64,000 nt of DNA from Pedobacter caeni (GTDB lineage: Bacteria > Bacteroidota > Bacteroidia > Sphingobacteriales > Sphingobacteriaceae), in contig NZ_FQUQ01000001.1 of assembly GCF_900129215.1 (NCBI RefSeq), forward strand, positions 1,643,456 to 1,707,455. Reading direction: 5' to 3'. Each line of letters begins with the position of its first letter. The stretch's first letter is position 1. A program made the position numbers and the translations under genes. The notes beneath the pieces are model-generated. The model worked only from the letters and a program-made list of their open reading frames with translations, ran no database searches and had not been told where the DNA came from. Below, in pieces: positions 1 to 8,257 of this stretch.

Positions 1-1628
1 ATCTCAGAGCAGCGGTTGATAAATACCTGGAAAAATGGGCGAACGACAATGATTACGACCTTTACGAAGATGGTTTGAAGATCTATACCACCATCGATTC
101 CAAGCTTCAGAAATATGCAGAAGAAGCGGTAGCCGAACAAATGAAAACCATACAGAGAAGGTTCTACAGTGTTTGGGGCAAAGAAGATCCATGGGAAGAT
201 TCTGAAAAGAAAAAAGTAGATTATCCGGACCGCGCCATGCGCAAGCTGCCGATCTACGCCATGCTCGAAAAAAAATACAGCAACACTCCGGATTCTGTGA
301 AGGCCTATTTCGAAAAAAAGAAAAAGATGAAAATCTTTACCTGGAAAGGTGACCGTGATACGCTCTTCTCTACTATGGATTCTATCCGTTATTACGGAAA
401 AATTATGAATACCGGAATGATGACGATGGATCCCTTCAGCGGAAAAATCAAAGTATGGGTGGGCGGAATCGACCATAAATTTTTCAAATACGACCACGTT
501 AACCAGAGCAAAAGACAGGCAGGCTCTACATTTAAACCTTTCGCTTACCTGGCCGCATTGCAGGATGGCATGAGCCCTTGCGATAAATTCACGGATAAAC
601 CGGTTAAAATCAAATACGAAGAAAACGGAAAAACAGAATATTGGGAGCCTAAAAATGCAGACTGGAACTATAGCTACCGCGAAATGTCTTTGCGCTGGGC
701 AATGGGTAAATCAGTAAATACCATTACCGCACAGGTTACAGAAGCCGTGGGTGCAGAAAACGTAGTGAAATGGGCCCATGAATGTGGAATCGAAAGTCCG
801 CTTAAGTCAGTACCATCTGTGAGTTTAGGTCCAAATGATGTGACGGTATTTGAAATGGTCAGGGCCTACAGTACCTTCCTTAACGAAGGCGTAAGAACTG
901 AACCTATCCTCGTTGAAAAGATCACAGATCAGGACAACAATATCATTGAAGAGTTCAAAGCAAAAACAAAAAGGGTACTTTCTGAAGAAATTGCATGGCT
1001 GATGCTGTATATGCTCAGAGGTGGAATGGAAGAGCCTGGAGGAACCTCTCAGGCACTTTGGGAATGGGATCTCTGGAAAAACAACAACCAGATTGGTGGA
1101 AAAACAGGGACTTCATCTGATTATGTGGATGCCTGGTATATGGGGGTTACCAAAGACCTGGTTACTGGTGTCTGGGTAGGCTGTGATGAGCGTACTGCTC
1201 ACTTCAAAAACGGAGAAACCGGTGAAGGATCCAGAACAGCCTTACCGATCTTTGCCAAGTTCATGGAAAAAGTTTACCATGATCCAAGTACGGGTTATAC
1301 CTATGGTGCTTTCCCTAAATCAAAAGTAAAGATCACCAGGGAGATCAATTGTCCGAGTCCGAGGATTCGGGTAGATACTTCCAGCTCGGATAGTCTTTCG
1401 GTAGATTCTACCGCCTTTACCCCTCCTGTAGTGGAAGAACAACAGCCGGTGTTAAAAGAGGAAGACATCATCAAAACCGAAGAAAAGAAAATTCCGGAGC
1501 CTGTCAAACAGCCTGCGACTGAAGTTCCCTTAACCAGAAAAGAAAAAAGAGAACTGAGAAGAAAACAGCGCGAAGAGGAGAAGGAAAAAGAACGGATCAA
1601 AAAAGAACAGGAAAAGAATAATCAATAA
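1..1628 (+). CDS. Penicillin-binding protein 1A (3' part)
   Basis: Class A PBP, which polymerises and cross-links peptidoglycan at the periplasmic face of the inner membrane. Only the transpeptidase half is present; the reading frame is already open at base 3, so the start, membrane anchor and glycosyltransferase domain lie upstream of the window. All three penicillin-binding motifs are visible: STFK with the nucleophilic Ser codon at 525-527, the SVN triad (GKSVNTITAQ), and KTGT (GGKTGTSSDYVDAW). The C-terminal 70 or so residues are low-complexity, first Pro/Glu-rich, then Lys/Arg/Glu-rich and probably coiled or disordered, which is common in Bacteroidota PBP1A. A GC-rich hairpin follows 18 nt after the stop. 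Family assignment is firm; ponA or mrcA naming is not decidable from the fragment. Confidence 0.95.
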   Translation, partial: LRAAVDKYLEKWANDNDYDLYEDGLKIYTTIDSKLQKYAEEAVAEQMKTIQRRFYSVWGKEDPWEDSEKKKVDYPDRAMRKLPIYAMLEKKYSNTPDSVKAYFEKKKKMKIFTWKGDRDTLFSTMDSIRYYGKIMNTGMMTMDPFSGKIKVWVGGIDHKFFKYDHVNQSKRQAGSTFKPFAYLAALQDGMSPCDKFTDKPVKIKYEENGKTEYWEPKNADWNYSYREMSLRWAMGKSVNTITAQVTEAVGAENVVKWAHECGIESPLKSVPSVSLGPNDVTVFEMVRAYSTFLNEGVRTEPILVEKITDQDNNIIEEFKAKTKRVLSEEIAWLMLYMLRGGMEEPGGTSQALWEWDLWKNNNQIGGKTGTSSDYVDAWYMGVTKDLVTGVWVGCDERTAHFKNGETGEGSRTALPIFAKFMEKVYHDPSTGYTYGAFPKSKVKITREINCPSPRIRVDTSSSDSLSVDSTAFTPPVVEEQQPVLKEEDIIKTEEKKIPEPVKQPATEVPLTRKEKRELRRKQREEEKEKERIKKEQEKNNQ

Positions 1629-1645
1629 AACTCATAGGAATGTCG

Positions 1646-1673
1646 ATGCCCCGCCCCAAAAGGTCCGGGGCAT
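1646..1673 (+). terminator. Hairpin after the PBP1A gene
   Basis: Perfect 8-bp inverted repeat ATGCCCCG/CGGGGCAT with a 12-nt loop, starting 18 nt after the stop codon. There is no long T tract after it, so it may be a weak terminator or a 3'-end stabilising hairpin. Confidence 0.55.
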
Positions 1674-1818
1674 TTACTCGAAGCTTCCTCCTGAAATTTT
1701 GGTTTGCCTGTAGCGTATTGCAGTCGCCTGTCGTTCTCTTTGAAATAACTGCGGCTGCTCTGTAAACTTAATAAGACAATTTTGCGTAAATTTAAACACA
1801 ACAAAATATAATCACACT

Positions 1819-4800
1819 ATGAATCTGAGCTCTACTCTCTTTAGACGATTACTCCCTGTTCTGATTATTCTCCTGGTGTCTGCTGCTTCCGTCCGGGCAC
1901 AGGTTTTCGGACAAAACATAGTCAGGTATAAAAATGAGAAATTCAAAGTCCTGCAAACACCCCATTTTGAGATCTATTATTACCTCAAAAATGAGAAGAT
2001 GATCAAGAAATTTGCACAGGATGCAGAGACCTGGTATAAAATGCACCAGGAAGTATTCAGAGACACCTTCTTAAAGAAAAATCCCATCATTTTATACAAC
2101 AACCATCCGGATTTCCAGACAACTACCGCATTAAACGGTGAAATCGGAATCGGTACAGGCGGGGTAACAGAAGCCTTTAAAAACAGGGTGATCATGCCTG
2201 TAATGGAGCTGAACAACCAAACCCGACATGTATTGGGCCATGAGCTTGTGCATGCTTTTCAATACCACCTATTACTGGAAAAGGATTCTATCCCACTGGA
2301 GAATGTAGGCCAGACACCATTATGGATGGTGGAAGGGATGGCAGAGTACCTTTCCATCGGGAAAACAGATGCCTTTACCTCCATGTGGATGAGGGATGCT
2401 TTGTTAAACAGGGATATCCCCTCTTTAAAAGACCTGACCAACTCCAACAAATATTTCCCTTACCGCTACGGACAGGCGTTCTGGACCTTTGTAGGATCAG
2501 TTTATGGAGATACCACCATCGTTCCTTTGTTTAAGGCGACCGCGAAATATGGTTATGAAAACGGATTAAGGTATACTTTCGGATATGACGACCGTACGCT
2601 TTCAGGTTTATGGAAAAACGCCATTGAAGCGCATTACCGCCCGATGTTAAAATCTGACAGTTCCCAGGTAAAAATCACCGGGACAAAAATTATAGACAAT
2701 AAGAATGCGGGAAACATGAATGTGGCCCCGGCAATCAGTCCGGATGGCAAGTACCTGGCATTTTTATCCGAAAAAGACCTTTTTGGAATTGACCTCTTTC
2801 TGGCAGATGCAAAGACGGGAAAGATCATCCGAAAACTCAGCAGTCAGATTTCCAATTCGCATATTGACGACTTTAACTTCCTGGAATCTGCAGGAACCTG
2901 GTCGCCGGACAGTAAGCAGTTTGCATTCAGTATCTTCAGTAAAGGCAGAAATCAATTGATGATCATTGATGTGGCTTCGGGAAGCGTAAAACTACGTGCC
3001 CCAATGGGAGAAGTATTGCAATTTGGGAACTTATCCTGGTCTGCCAATGGCGATGACATTGCTTTCTCAGGGATGGTAGAAGGTCAGAGTGACATTTTCT
3101 CTTATAACCTGAAAACCAAACAGGTTACCCAAATCACCAACGATACCTATTCTGATTATGCACCAAATTATGCACCTGATGGAAAGAAGATCGTCTTTTC
3201 TTCCGATAGGGCTTCTATGTCTGCAAATAAGAATACAGCCGTTCATGCACTCAACCTGACAGTCTATGATATCGAAACCAAAACCCTGACCGACATTCCG
3301 GTCTTCCCGGGTGCAAACAATTTGAATGCGCAGTTTTCCGGGGATAGCAACAGGATTTTCTTCCTGTCTAACAGGGATGGTTTCAGAAATATGTATGAGT
3401 ACAACCTTTCCGATAAAAAGGTAAAACAGCTGACCGACTATTTTACAGGAATCAGTGGAATCACAGAATTCTCTCCTGCAATGTCAGTTTCCAGAAATGA
3501 TGATATTGTATATAGCTATTACCGTTCACAACGCTATACGTTATACAACTCACCACTTAGCAATTTCAGGTCGAAACCGGTAGATGCAAATGAAGTGAAT
3601 TTCGATGCGGCAGTCCTCCCTCCTATGGAGAACCTGGGTGTGGACATCGTAAATTCTAATCTGGCTAACTTTGAACGTTTCGAAAAAACAACCACAGACT
3701 CCATGAGACTGGTGCCTTACAGACCTAAATTTAAGCTGGATTACCTGGCGAACAGTGGTGGTGTAGGTGTATCAACGAGTCGCTTTGGAACAGGTTTACA
3801 GGGTGGTATTTCTGGTCGTTTCAGTGATATTCTTGGTAGAAATCAAATCATAGCTAACCTTGCTGTAAATGGAGAGATCTATGATTTCGGGGGCTTGGTA
3901 GGATACATTAACCAGTCGAGCAGAATCAACTGGGGTGGTGCGATTTCCCACTCTCCATATGTAACGGGCTTCCGGGACATTGCTGCTGAACAACTGGATG
4001 GACGTGATGGGAAAGTCAATGTATATAACGACCGGACCAATATCATCCGTACTTTTGAAGAACAGGCTCAGCTATTTGGTGCCTATCCATTCAACAAAGT
4101 ACACCGCTTTGAACTGGGAGGAGCTTTCTCCCGATATACCTATCGCGTAGACCGCTTCAGTAACTATTATCAGGATCTCGGTGGAGGGATTATCGGAGGT
4201 TATCTGGGCTCAGATAAAAATAAAATCCCTACAGATCAGGCTTCCAGAGAGCTGGGCATCTCCCTGAATTCATTTACTATTTTGCAGGCGAATGCCTCTT
4301 TTGTGGGAGACAATACCATTATGGGAATGACTTCTCCTCTGGAGGGATTCAGATACCGGGTAGGTGCAGAACAATATTTCGGAGATTATAAATTTTATGC
4401 CTTATCCCTGGATGCCAGAAAATATGTACGTCTGAAGCCTTTTACCATTGCCGCAAGAACCTTTAACTACTTTAGAATTGGAGAAGATGGAAAAAGACTT
4501 TATCCATTATTTATAGGATATCCTTATTTCATCAGAGGTTATGAGGCCAATTCATTCTACAAAAGCCGCAACTCTACCAGCGGAGATTTCGACATCAACC
4601 AATTATCAGGAAATAAAATTGCGGTCTTCAACTTCGAAGTACGCCTGCCACTTACAGGACCTAAAAAGTTAGCACAGATTCCTTCAAAATTCCTGTTCAC
4701 TGACCTGAACTTTTTCTTTGATGCAGGTTTAGCCTGGAATCAAGGCAATAAGGTGGTATTCAAGGATCAACCTACATACACCACTCAACCTGCCAGAGAT

Positions 4801-5007
4801 GCACAAGGAAACATCAGACTGGATGCTGCTGGTCAGCCCATCATGACTCAAGTTACCAATGAGCGCGTACCTGCCATCAGTTTTGGTGTATCCTTAAGGG
4901 TGAATGTATTTGGTTATTTTGTATTAGAACCTTATTACGCGTTTCCACTACAACGTAAAGACGTTAAAGCCGGTGTATTTGGGTTAACCTTTGCCCCAGG
5001 CTGGTAA
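1819..5007 (+). CDS. Exported gluzincin-like peptidase / beta-propeller / barrel fusion
   Basis: A 1062-aa protein with a signal peptide (residues 1-27, cut after VRA). Residues about 40-250 resemble the peptidase-MA/gluzincin fold: HELVH at 141-145 and the downstream WMVEGMAEY supply the usual two His and one Glu zinc ligands. Residues about 290-600 carry TolB/PD40-type propeller repeats (for example AISPDGKYLAFLSE, YAPDGKKIVFSSD). The last 450 or so residues are rich in alternating strands and end in GVFGLTFAPGW, as in BamA/surface-antigen-type outer-membrane barrels. The likely picture is a barrel in the outer membrane carrying a peptidase-like head; which side the head faces is not shown. 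Annotated relatives are often called TolB-like or basic secretory protein; substrate is unknown. It stands alone between two hairpins. Confidence 0.85.
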   Translation: MNLSSTLFRRLLPVLIILLVSAASVRAQVFGQNIVRYKNEKFKVLQTPHFEIYYYLKNEKMIKKFAQDAETWYKMHQEVFRDTFLKKNPIILYNNHPDFQTTTALNGEIGIGTGGVTEAFKNRVIMPVMELNNQTRHVLGHELVHAFQYHLLLEKDSIPLENVGQTPLWMVEGMAEYLSIGKTDAFTSMWMRDALLNRDIPSLKDLTNSNKYFPYRYGQAFWTFVGSVYGDTTIVPLFKATAKYGYENGLRYTFGYDDRTLSGLWKNAIEAHYRPMLKSDSSQVKITGTKIIDNKNAGNMNVAPAISPDGKYLAFLSEKDLFGIDLFLADAKTGKIIRKLSSQISNSHIDDFNFLESAGTWSPDSKQFAFSIFSKGRNQLMIIDVASGSVKLRAPMGEVLQFGNLSWSANGDDIAFSGMVEGQSDIFSYNLKTKQVTQITNDTYSDYAPNYAPDGKKIVFSSDRASMSANKNTAVHALNLTVYDIETKTLTDIPVFPGANNLNAQFSGDSNRIFFLSNRDGFRNMYEYNLSDKKVKQLTDYFTGISGITEFSPAMSVSRNDDIVYSYYRSQRYTLYNSPLSNFRSKPVDANEVNFDAAVLPPMENLGVDIVNSNLANFERFEKTTTDSMRLVPYRPKFKLDYLANSGGVGVSTSRFGTGLQGGISGRFSDILGRNQIIANLAVNGEIYDFGGLVGYINQSSRINWGGAISHSPYVTGFRDIAAEQLDGRDGKVNVYNDRTNIIRTFEEQAQLFGAYPFNKVHRFELGGAFSRYTYRVDRFSNYYQDLGGGIIGGYLGSDKNKIPTDQASRELGISLNSFTILQANASFVGDNTIMGMTSPLEGFRYRVGAEQYFGDYKFYALSLDARKYVRLKPFTIAARTFNYFRIGEDGKRLYPLFIGYPYFIRGYEANSFYKSRNSTSGDFDINQLSGNKIAVFNFEVRLPLTGPKKLAQIPSKFLFTDLNFFFDAGLAWNQGNKVVFKDQPTYTTQPARDAQGNIRLDAAGQPIMTQVTNERVPAISFGVSLRVNVFGYFVLEPYYAFPLQRKDVKAGVFGLTFAPGW

Positions 5008-5012
5008 AATCA

Positions 5013-5058
5013 TTTGAACGGAACACCCCGGCAAACGGTTGGGGTGTCCCGGTTCAAA
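5013..5058. terminator. Bidirectional hairpin between convergent genes
   Basis: Interrupted inverted repeat: TTTGAAC at 5013-5019 pairs with GTTCAAA at 5052-5058, and ACACCCC at 5023-5029 with GGGGTGT at 5041-5047. It lies between the stop of the peptidase fusion and the stop of the minus-strand GIY-YIG-like gene, so it probably ends transcription both ways. Confidence 0.7.
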
Positions 5059-5060
5059 AT

Positions 5061-5408
5061 CTATGATAGAATAAAGGGAAGATTCACCTGGTTCATCATC
5101 TTCTTACTGCTGATGATGTGTTCAAAGTCCAATCCGATCGTCAGATCAATCCAATCCGGATTACAAGCCCTTACCATCCGCTCTTTCTGCATTCTGGTAA
5201 ACCTGCTGATTACTTTAAACCTGCTCAATGCCTGAGCTTCAGTTTTAAACTCTTCGAAATAAACCAATCTCGTCAGCTGCTCGCCGCAATCAAAAAATAA
5301 ACTAGGCATCTGCTTATAAAAATCAAGCGTCTTAATTAAATCAGAACTCATTCCAACATGTAAACTCTTGCGGTTTCTATCAGTTACGATATATACAAAT
5401 TTCTTCAT
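5061..5408 (-). CDS. Degenerate GIY-YIG superfamily protein
   Basis: 115-aa protein aligning by eye with small stand-alone GIY-YIG domains: the N-terminal KKFVYIVTD strand, a VGMSSDL turn, and the typical tail RLVYFEEFKTEAQALSRF with NPDWIDL. The usual YIG/YVG is changed to HVG. The conserved Arg of the following helix (normally DLxRR) is replaced in DLIKTL. The catalytic Glu of the RExxxK helix is Phe in SRFKVIS. I therefore expect a nucleic-acid-binding or structural role rather than nuclease activity. Start ATG at 5408. It is divergent from an XRE-S24 repressor with 134 bp between the two starts, and the shared region holds repeated TACTAA-type sites, suggesting it is under that repressor's control. 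Confidence 0.75.
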   Translation of the reverse strand: MKKFVYIVTDRNRKSLHVGMSSDLIKTLDFYKQMPSLFFDCGEQLTRLVYFEEFKTEAQALSRFKVISRFTRMQKERMVRACNPDWIDLTIGLDFEHIISSKKMMNQVNLPFILS

Positions 5409-5430
5409 GACTAAAGGATTAAATGATATA

Positions 5431-5513
5431 AACTAATTTAGTTAGTACAGCTATTTGGTATTCGAATAAATATTACTAACTTTATTGGTACAATAATACT
5501 AACAATATTAGTA
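5431..5513. promoter_or_regulatory. Candidate operators of the XRE-S24 repressor
   Basis: The divergent promoter region holds a perfect inverted repeat TACTAA-CAATA-TTAGTA (5497-5513), a second palindrome AACTAA-T-TTAGTT (5431-5443), and further half-sites TTAGTA (5442-5447) and TACTAA (5474-5479). A longer direct repeat, TTGGTA followed by ACTAAC, occurs twice (from 5455 and from 5485). Dyad half-sites in the shared promoter of a dimeric repressor are the usual autoregulatory arrangement. Binding is inferred from position and symmetry only. Confidence 0.6.
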
Positions 5514-5542
5514 AAAACAAATAAATATTAAACTTTTATTTT

Positions 5543-6319
5543 ATGTCAAATATATCCTCCAACCTGAAGTACCTTAGAAAGAAAAAAAGCCACACACAGC
5601 AGCAATTCGCTGATGCTATGGGCATTAAGAGATCGCTCATTGGAGCGTACGAAGAAGACCGGGCGGAACCTAAATATGATTTGCTAAAAAAAATAGCAGA
5701 GTATTTTGACCTGACCATAGACGAGTTTATTAACGAAAACATCAATGATAACTGGAAACCGAAGCCAAAAAGCCAGGGTTCAAACCTGAGAATTCTCAGC
5801 ATCTCCGTAGATAAGGACGATAAAGAGAACATAGAAATGGTCCCGGTGAAAGCAAGTGCAGGTTACCTGAACGGATTCTCAGATCCGGAATACATCAAGG
5901 ACCTTCCTAAATTTCAACTCCCCCTCCCTTTCTTAAAACAAGGAACATTCAGGGCTTTTGAAATCTTAGGGGATTCGATGTTGCCCATCCAGTCGGGAAG
6001 TATCATCCTTGCAGAATACCTGGACAACTGGAATGATGTAAAAGCCGGAGAAACGTATATCATCATCAGCAAAAATGAAGGTGTAGTTTATAAAAGAGCA
6101 GGAAATCGCTTTAAAGAAAACAAAGAACTGAAACTGATCTCAGACAACAAGATCTATGATCCTTATACCATTGCTTCAGATGAAATTCTGGAAATATGGA
6201 AAGCCAAGGCCTTCATTTCTTCTACGCTTCCTGATCCTACACCAGAACCTACAATTGAAACACTGAGCAGCATGATGGCACAAATGCAGAAATCAATTTC
6301 ACAGCTCAACAAAAACTAA
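5543..6319 (+). CDS. XRE-family repressor with S24 (LexA-like) self-cleavage domain
   Basis: 258 aa. Residues 5-65 form a helix-turn-helix of the HTH_3/XRE type (TQQQFADAMGIKRSLIGAYE). Residues about 97-225 are an S24 peptidase domain: a possible autocleavage bond Ala106-Gly107 in KASAGY, nucleophile Ser145 in GDSMLP and general base Lys184 in VVYKRA. All parts of LexA/CI-type self-cleavage are thus in place. The last 30 residues (SSMMAQMQKSISQL) look like an extra helix. The architecture matches phage CI-type or alternative SOS regulators of Bacteroidota rather than classical winged-helix LexA. It is divergent from the GIY-YIG-like gene across repeated TACTAA/TTAGTA sites, which suggests autoregulation and a DNA-damage-responsive pair. 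Followed by a strong terminator. Confidence 0.9.
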   Translation: MSNISSNLKYLRKKKSHTQQQFADAMGIKRSLIGAYEEDRAEPKYDLLKKIAEYFDLTIDEFINENINDNWKPKPKSQGSNLRILSISVDKDDKENIEMVPVKASAGYLNGFSDPEYIKDLPKFQLPLPFLKQGTFRAFEILGDSMLPIQSGSIILAEYLDNWNDVKAGETYIIISKNEGVVYKRAGNRFKENKELKLISDNKIYDPYTIASDEILEIWKAKAFISSTLPDPTPEPTIETLSSMMAQMQKSISQLNKN

Positions 6320-6370
6320 ATAATAGTCAATGCTCAACCGTTCAGGAACGGTCATTTGTCATAAAATCAA

Positions 6371-6405
6371 AATAAAGAAAGCAGGTTCCTCCTGCTTTCT
6401 TTATT
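6371..6405 (+). terminator. Strong intrinsic terminator of the repressor gene
   Basis: Perfect 15-bp inverted repeat, AATAAAGAAAGCAGG (6371-6385) with its complement (6391-6405), around a 5-nt TTCCT loop and followed by TTT. It begins 51 nt after the repressor stop and ends only 10 nt before the bioF start codon, so bioF needs its own promoter. Confidence 0.85.
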
Positions 6406-6409
6406 TTTG
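6402..6409 (+). promoter_or_regulatory. -7 box of bioF, probably leaderless
   Basis: TATTTTTG fits the Bacteroidota sigma-A -7 element TAnnTTTG. It overlaps the 3' arm of the terminator and leaves 6 nt before ATG 6416, so the transcript would start at or next to the start codon. No good -33 TTTG is seen because that interval is the hairpin. Confidence 0.5.
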
Positions 6410-6415
6410 GACCAT

Positions 6416-7567
6416 ATGAACAAAACCGGGCAGTTTATACAAGACAGGTTACAAGCCAGAGCAGACAACGGATCGTTAAGGAAACTATCCAGACTCCATC
6501 TGCCTGTCGACTTTTGCTCTAACGATTATCTGGGTTTCTCCAGATCAGTGATATTGAAAGATCGGATCGAAACCCTGCTCCTGCAAATCCCAGACCTGCG
6601 CAGCGGATCCGGTGGTTCCAGGTTACTGAGTGGCAACCATGCCTTTACAGAAGAAACCGAATCGCTCATCGCTCAATTTCACCAGGCAGAAAGCGGATTG
6701 ATCTTCAATTCCGGTTACGATGCCAATATTGGCCTGATCTCCAGTTTAGCGCAGCGTACAGACACGATCATCTCTGATGAGCTCATTCATGCAAGCCTCA
6801 TAGACGGAGCCCGTCTGAGCCATGCCAGCAGGTATACCTTTAAACACAATGACCTTGATGCCCTGGAAGCAAAACTGAAACTGGCCACCGGAAATATTTA
6901 TGTGCTGGTAGAAAGTGTGTATTCCATGGATGGCGACCTCGCCCCTTTAACAGAAATCAATGCCTGCTGCAAAAGATATGGTGCAAACCTCATTGTAGAT
7001 GAGGCACATGCCCTGGGAATTTTTGGAAGCCATGGCACAGGAAGGGTTCAGGAACTTGGCCTGGAAAAAGAGGTATTTGCAAGGGTGGTCACCTTTGGCA
7101 AAGCTTTAGGTTGTCATGGGGCCATTGTACTGGGAAGCCCATCTCTCCGTCAATACCTCATTAATTTTGCAAGGTCTTTCATCTATACCACCGCTGCCCC
7201 CCTTCATGCCATTGCCAGTGTCCATGCCGCCTATCAGTTACTTGCAGAAAGGGATTATACCCCAATCATTACGGAAAGAATTGAGGAATACAGCAGTCGG
7301 ATTGAAATGGCAGGAATCCCCGGCAAATCGGGCAAAAGCAACATTTCAGGTAAAAGCAGCATTCAAACCATTCTTTACCATAGCAGTGAAAAAGCAAAAT
7401 TTGCAGCAGAAAGCCTGCAGCAACAAGGACTCGATGTCCGGGCCATCTTAAGCCCCACCGTCCCGAAAGGAAGCGAGCGGCTAAGAATATGTTTGCATAC
7501 CTATAATAATAACGAAGAAATTCAAACACTGATCAGTCAGCTGGTCTTATTAAAACAACATGAGTAA
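6416..7567 (+). CDS. bioF: 8-amino-7-oxononanoate synthase
   Basis: PLP-dependent alpha-oxoamine synthase joining pimeloyl-ACP (or -CoA) and alanine in biotin synthesis. 383 aa, usual length. Seen: NDYLGFS near the N-terminus, GSGGSRLLSGN, ESVYSMDGD, DEAHALGIFG, and the PLP-binding Lys in TFGKALGCHGA. A Gly/Ser/Lys repeat (GIPGKSGKSNISGKSS) sits near residue 305 where family members vary. An in-frame TTG lies 9 nt upstream at 6407, but ATG 6416 gives the normal N-terminus. It overlaps bioD by 8 nt, so the two are translationally coupled. bioA and bioB are not in the window. Confidence 0.95.
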   Translation: MNKTGQFIQDRLQARADNGSLRKLSRLHLPVDFCSNDYLGFSRSVILKDRIETLLLQIPDLRSGSGGSRLLSGNHAFTEETESLIAQFHQAESGLIFNSGYDANIGLISSLAQRTDTIISDELIHASLIDGARLSHASRYTFKHNDLDALEAKLKLATGNIYVLVESVYSMDGDLAPLTEINACCKRYGANLIVDEAHALGIFGSHGTGRVQELGLEKEVFARVVTFGKALGCHGAIVLGSPSLRQYLINFARSFIYTTAAPLHAIASVHAAYQLLAERDYTPIITERIEEYSSRIEMAGIPGKSGKSNISGKSSIQTILYHSSEKAKFAAESLQQQGLDVRAILSPTVPKGSERLRICLHTYNNNEEIQTLISQLVLLKQHE

Positions 7568-8171
7568 AACTTATTTCATTACCGGAATCGGAACAGGTAT
7601 CGGAAAAACCATAGTCAGTGCCATCCTGACGGAAAAACTACAGGCAGATTACTGGAAACCCATCCAGTCCGGTGACCTGGATCATAGCGACAGCTTATCT
7701 ATCGCCGCGTTAATCAGTAATCAAAAAACAACCATCCATCCGGAACAGTTCAAACTCACCCAGCCCCTTTCCCCGCATTTATCGGCAAGGATAGATGGCA
7801 TTCAGATCACAGCTGCAGCCATAACAGCTCCCGCGACCAGCAACAACCTCGTGATAGAAGGCGCAGGTGGCTTAATGGTCCCCATCAATGAACAGGAACT
7901 GATCCTTGACCTTATTAAAAGCTTAAATGCAAAAGTGATTGTTGTTTCACAAAACTATCTGGGCAGCATCAACCATACCCTCCTCACCCTGGAAGTATTG
8001 AAATTAAACAAAGTTGAAGTAGAAGGGCTCATTTTCAATGGTCCTGCCAATGAGGAATCTGAGCGTTACATCAGTACCTATTCCGGCATCCCTATTCTGG
8101 GAAGAATTCCTCAGCTGGAAAACCTGGATCAGGAAAGTGTGTTAAAAGCGGGAGAACACATCGCTTTCTAA
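7560..8171 (+). CDS. bioD: Dethiobiotin synthetase
   Basis: ATP-dependent carboxylase closing the ureido ring of dethiobiotin from 7,8-diaminopelargonate and CO2. 203 aa, cytoplasmic. The P-loop GIGTGIGKT is at residues 9-17, followed by YWKPIQSGD with the catalytic Lys, and VIEGAGGLMVP for the second nucleotide/metal region. The ATG lies inside the last codons of bioF (8-nt overlap), indicating one bioFD transcript. A 10-bp bidirectional terminator follows the stop. Confidence 0.95.
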   Translation: MSKTYFITGIGTGIGKTIVSAILTEKLQADYWKPIQSGDLDHSDSLSIAALISNQKTTIHPEQFKLTQPLSPHLSARIDGIQITAAAITAPATSNNLVIEGAGGLMVPINEQELILDLIKSLNAKVIVVSQNYLGSINHTLLTLEVLKLNKVEVEGLIFNGPANEESERYISTYSGIPILGRIPQLENLDQESVLKAGEHIAF

Positions 8172-8208
8172 CAAAAAGACATCTATAAAAATAAAATACC
8201 GTGCATAA

Positions 8209-8233
8209 AAAAGGGAGCTAATTGCTCCCTTTT
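8209..8233. terminator. Bidirectional terminator between bioD and rplT
   Basis: Perfect 10-bp stem AAAAGGGAGC/GCTCCCTTTT with a 5-nt TAATT loop. The A-rich 5' and T-rich 3' flanks make it functional on both strands, ending bioFD on plus and the thrS-infC-rpmI-rplT operon on minus. Confidence 0.85.
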
Positions 8234-8257
8234 CCTTTATTAAAATGACCTTACGAT

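Noticed and set aside
1622..1804. 60-codon minus-strand frame after the PBP1A gene
   Set aside because: It covers the hairpin at 1646-1673, has no recognisable domain and an odd composition; more likely chance in a short intergenic gap.
5014..5235. 73-codon plus-strand frame after the peptidase fusion
   Set aside because: It is antisense to the GIY-YIG-like gene, whose protein matches a known fold, and begins inside the terminator hairpin.
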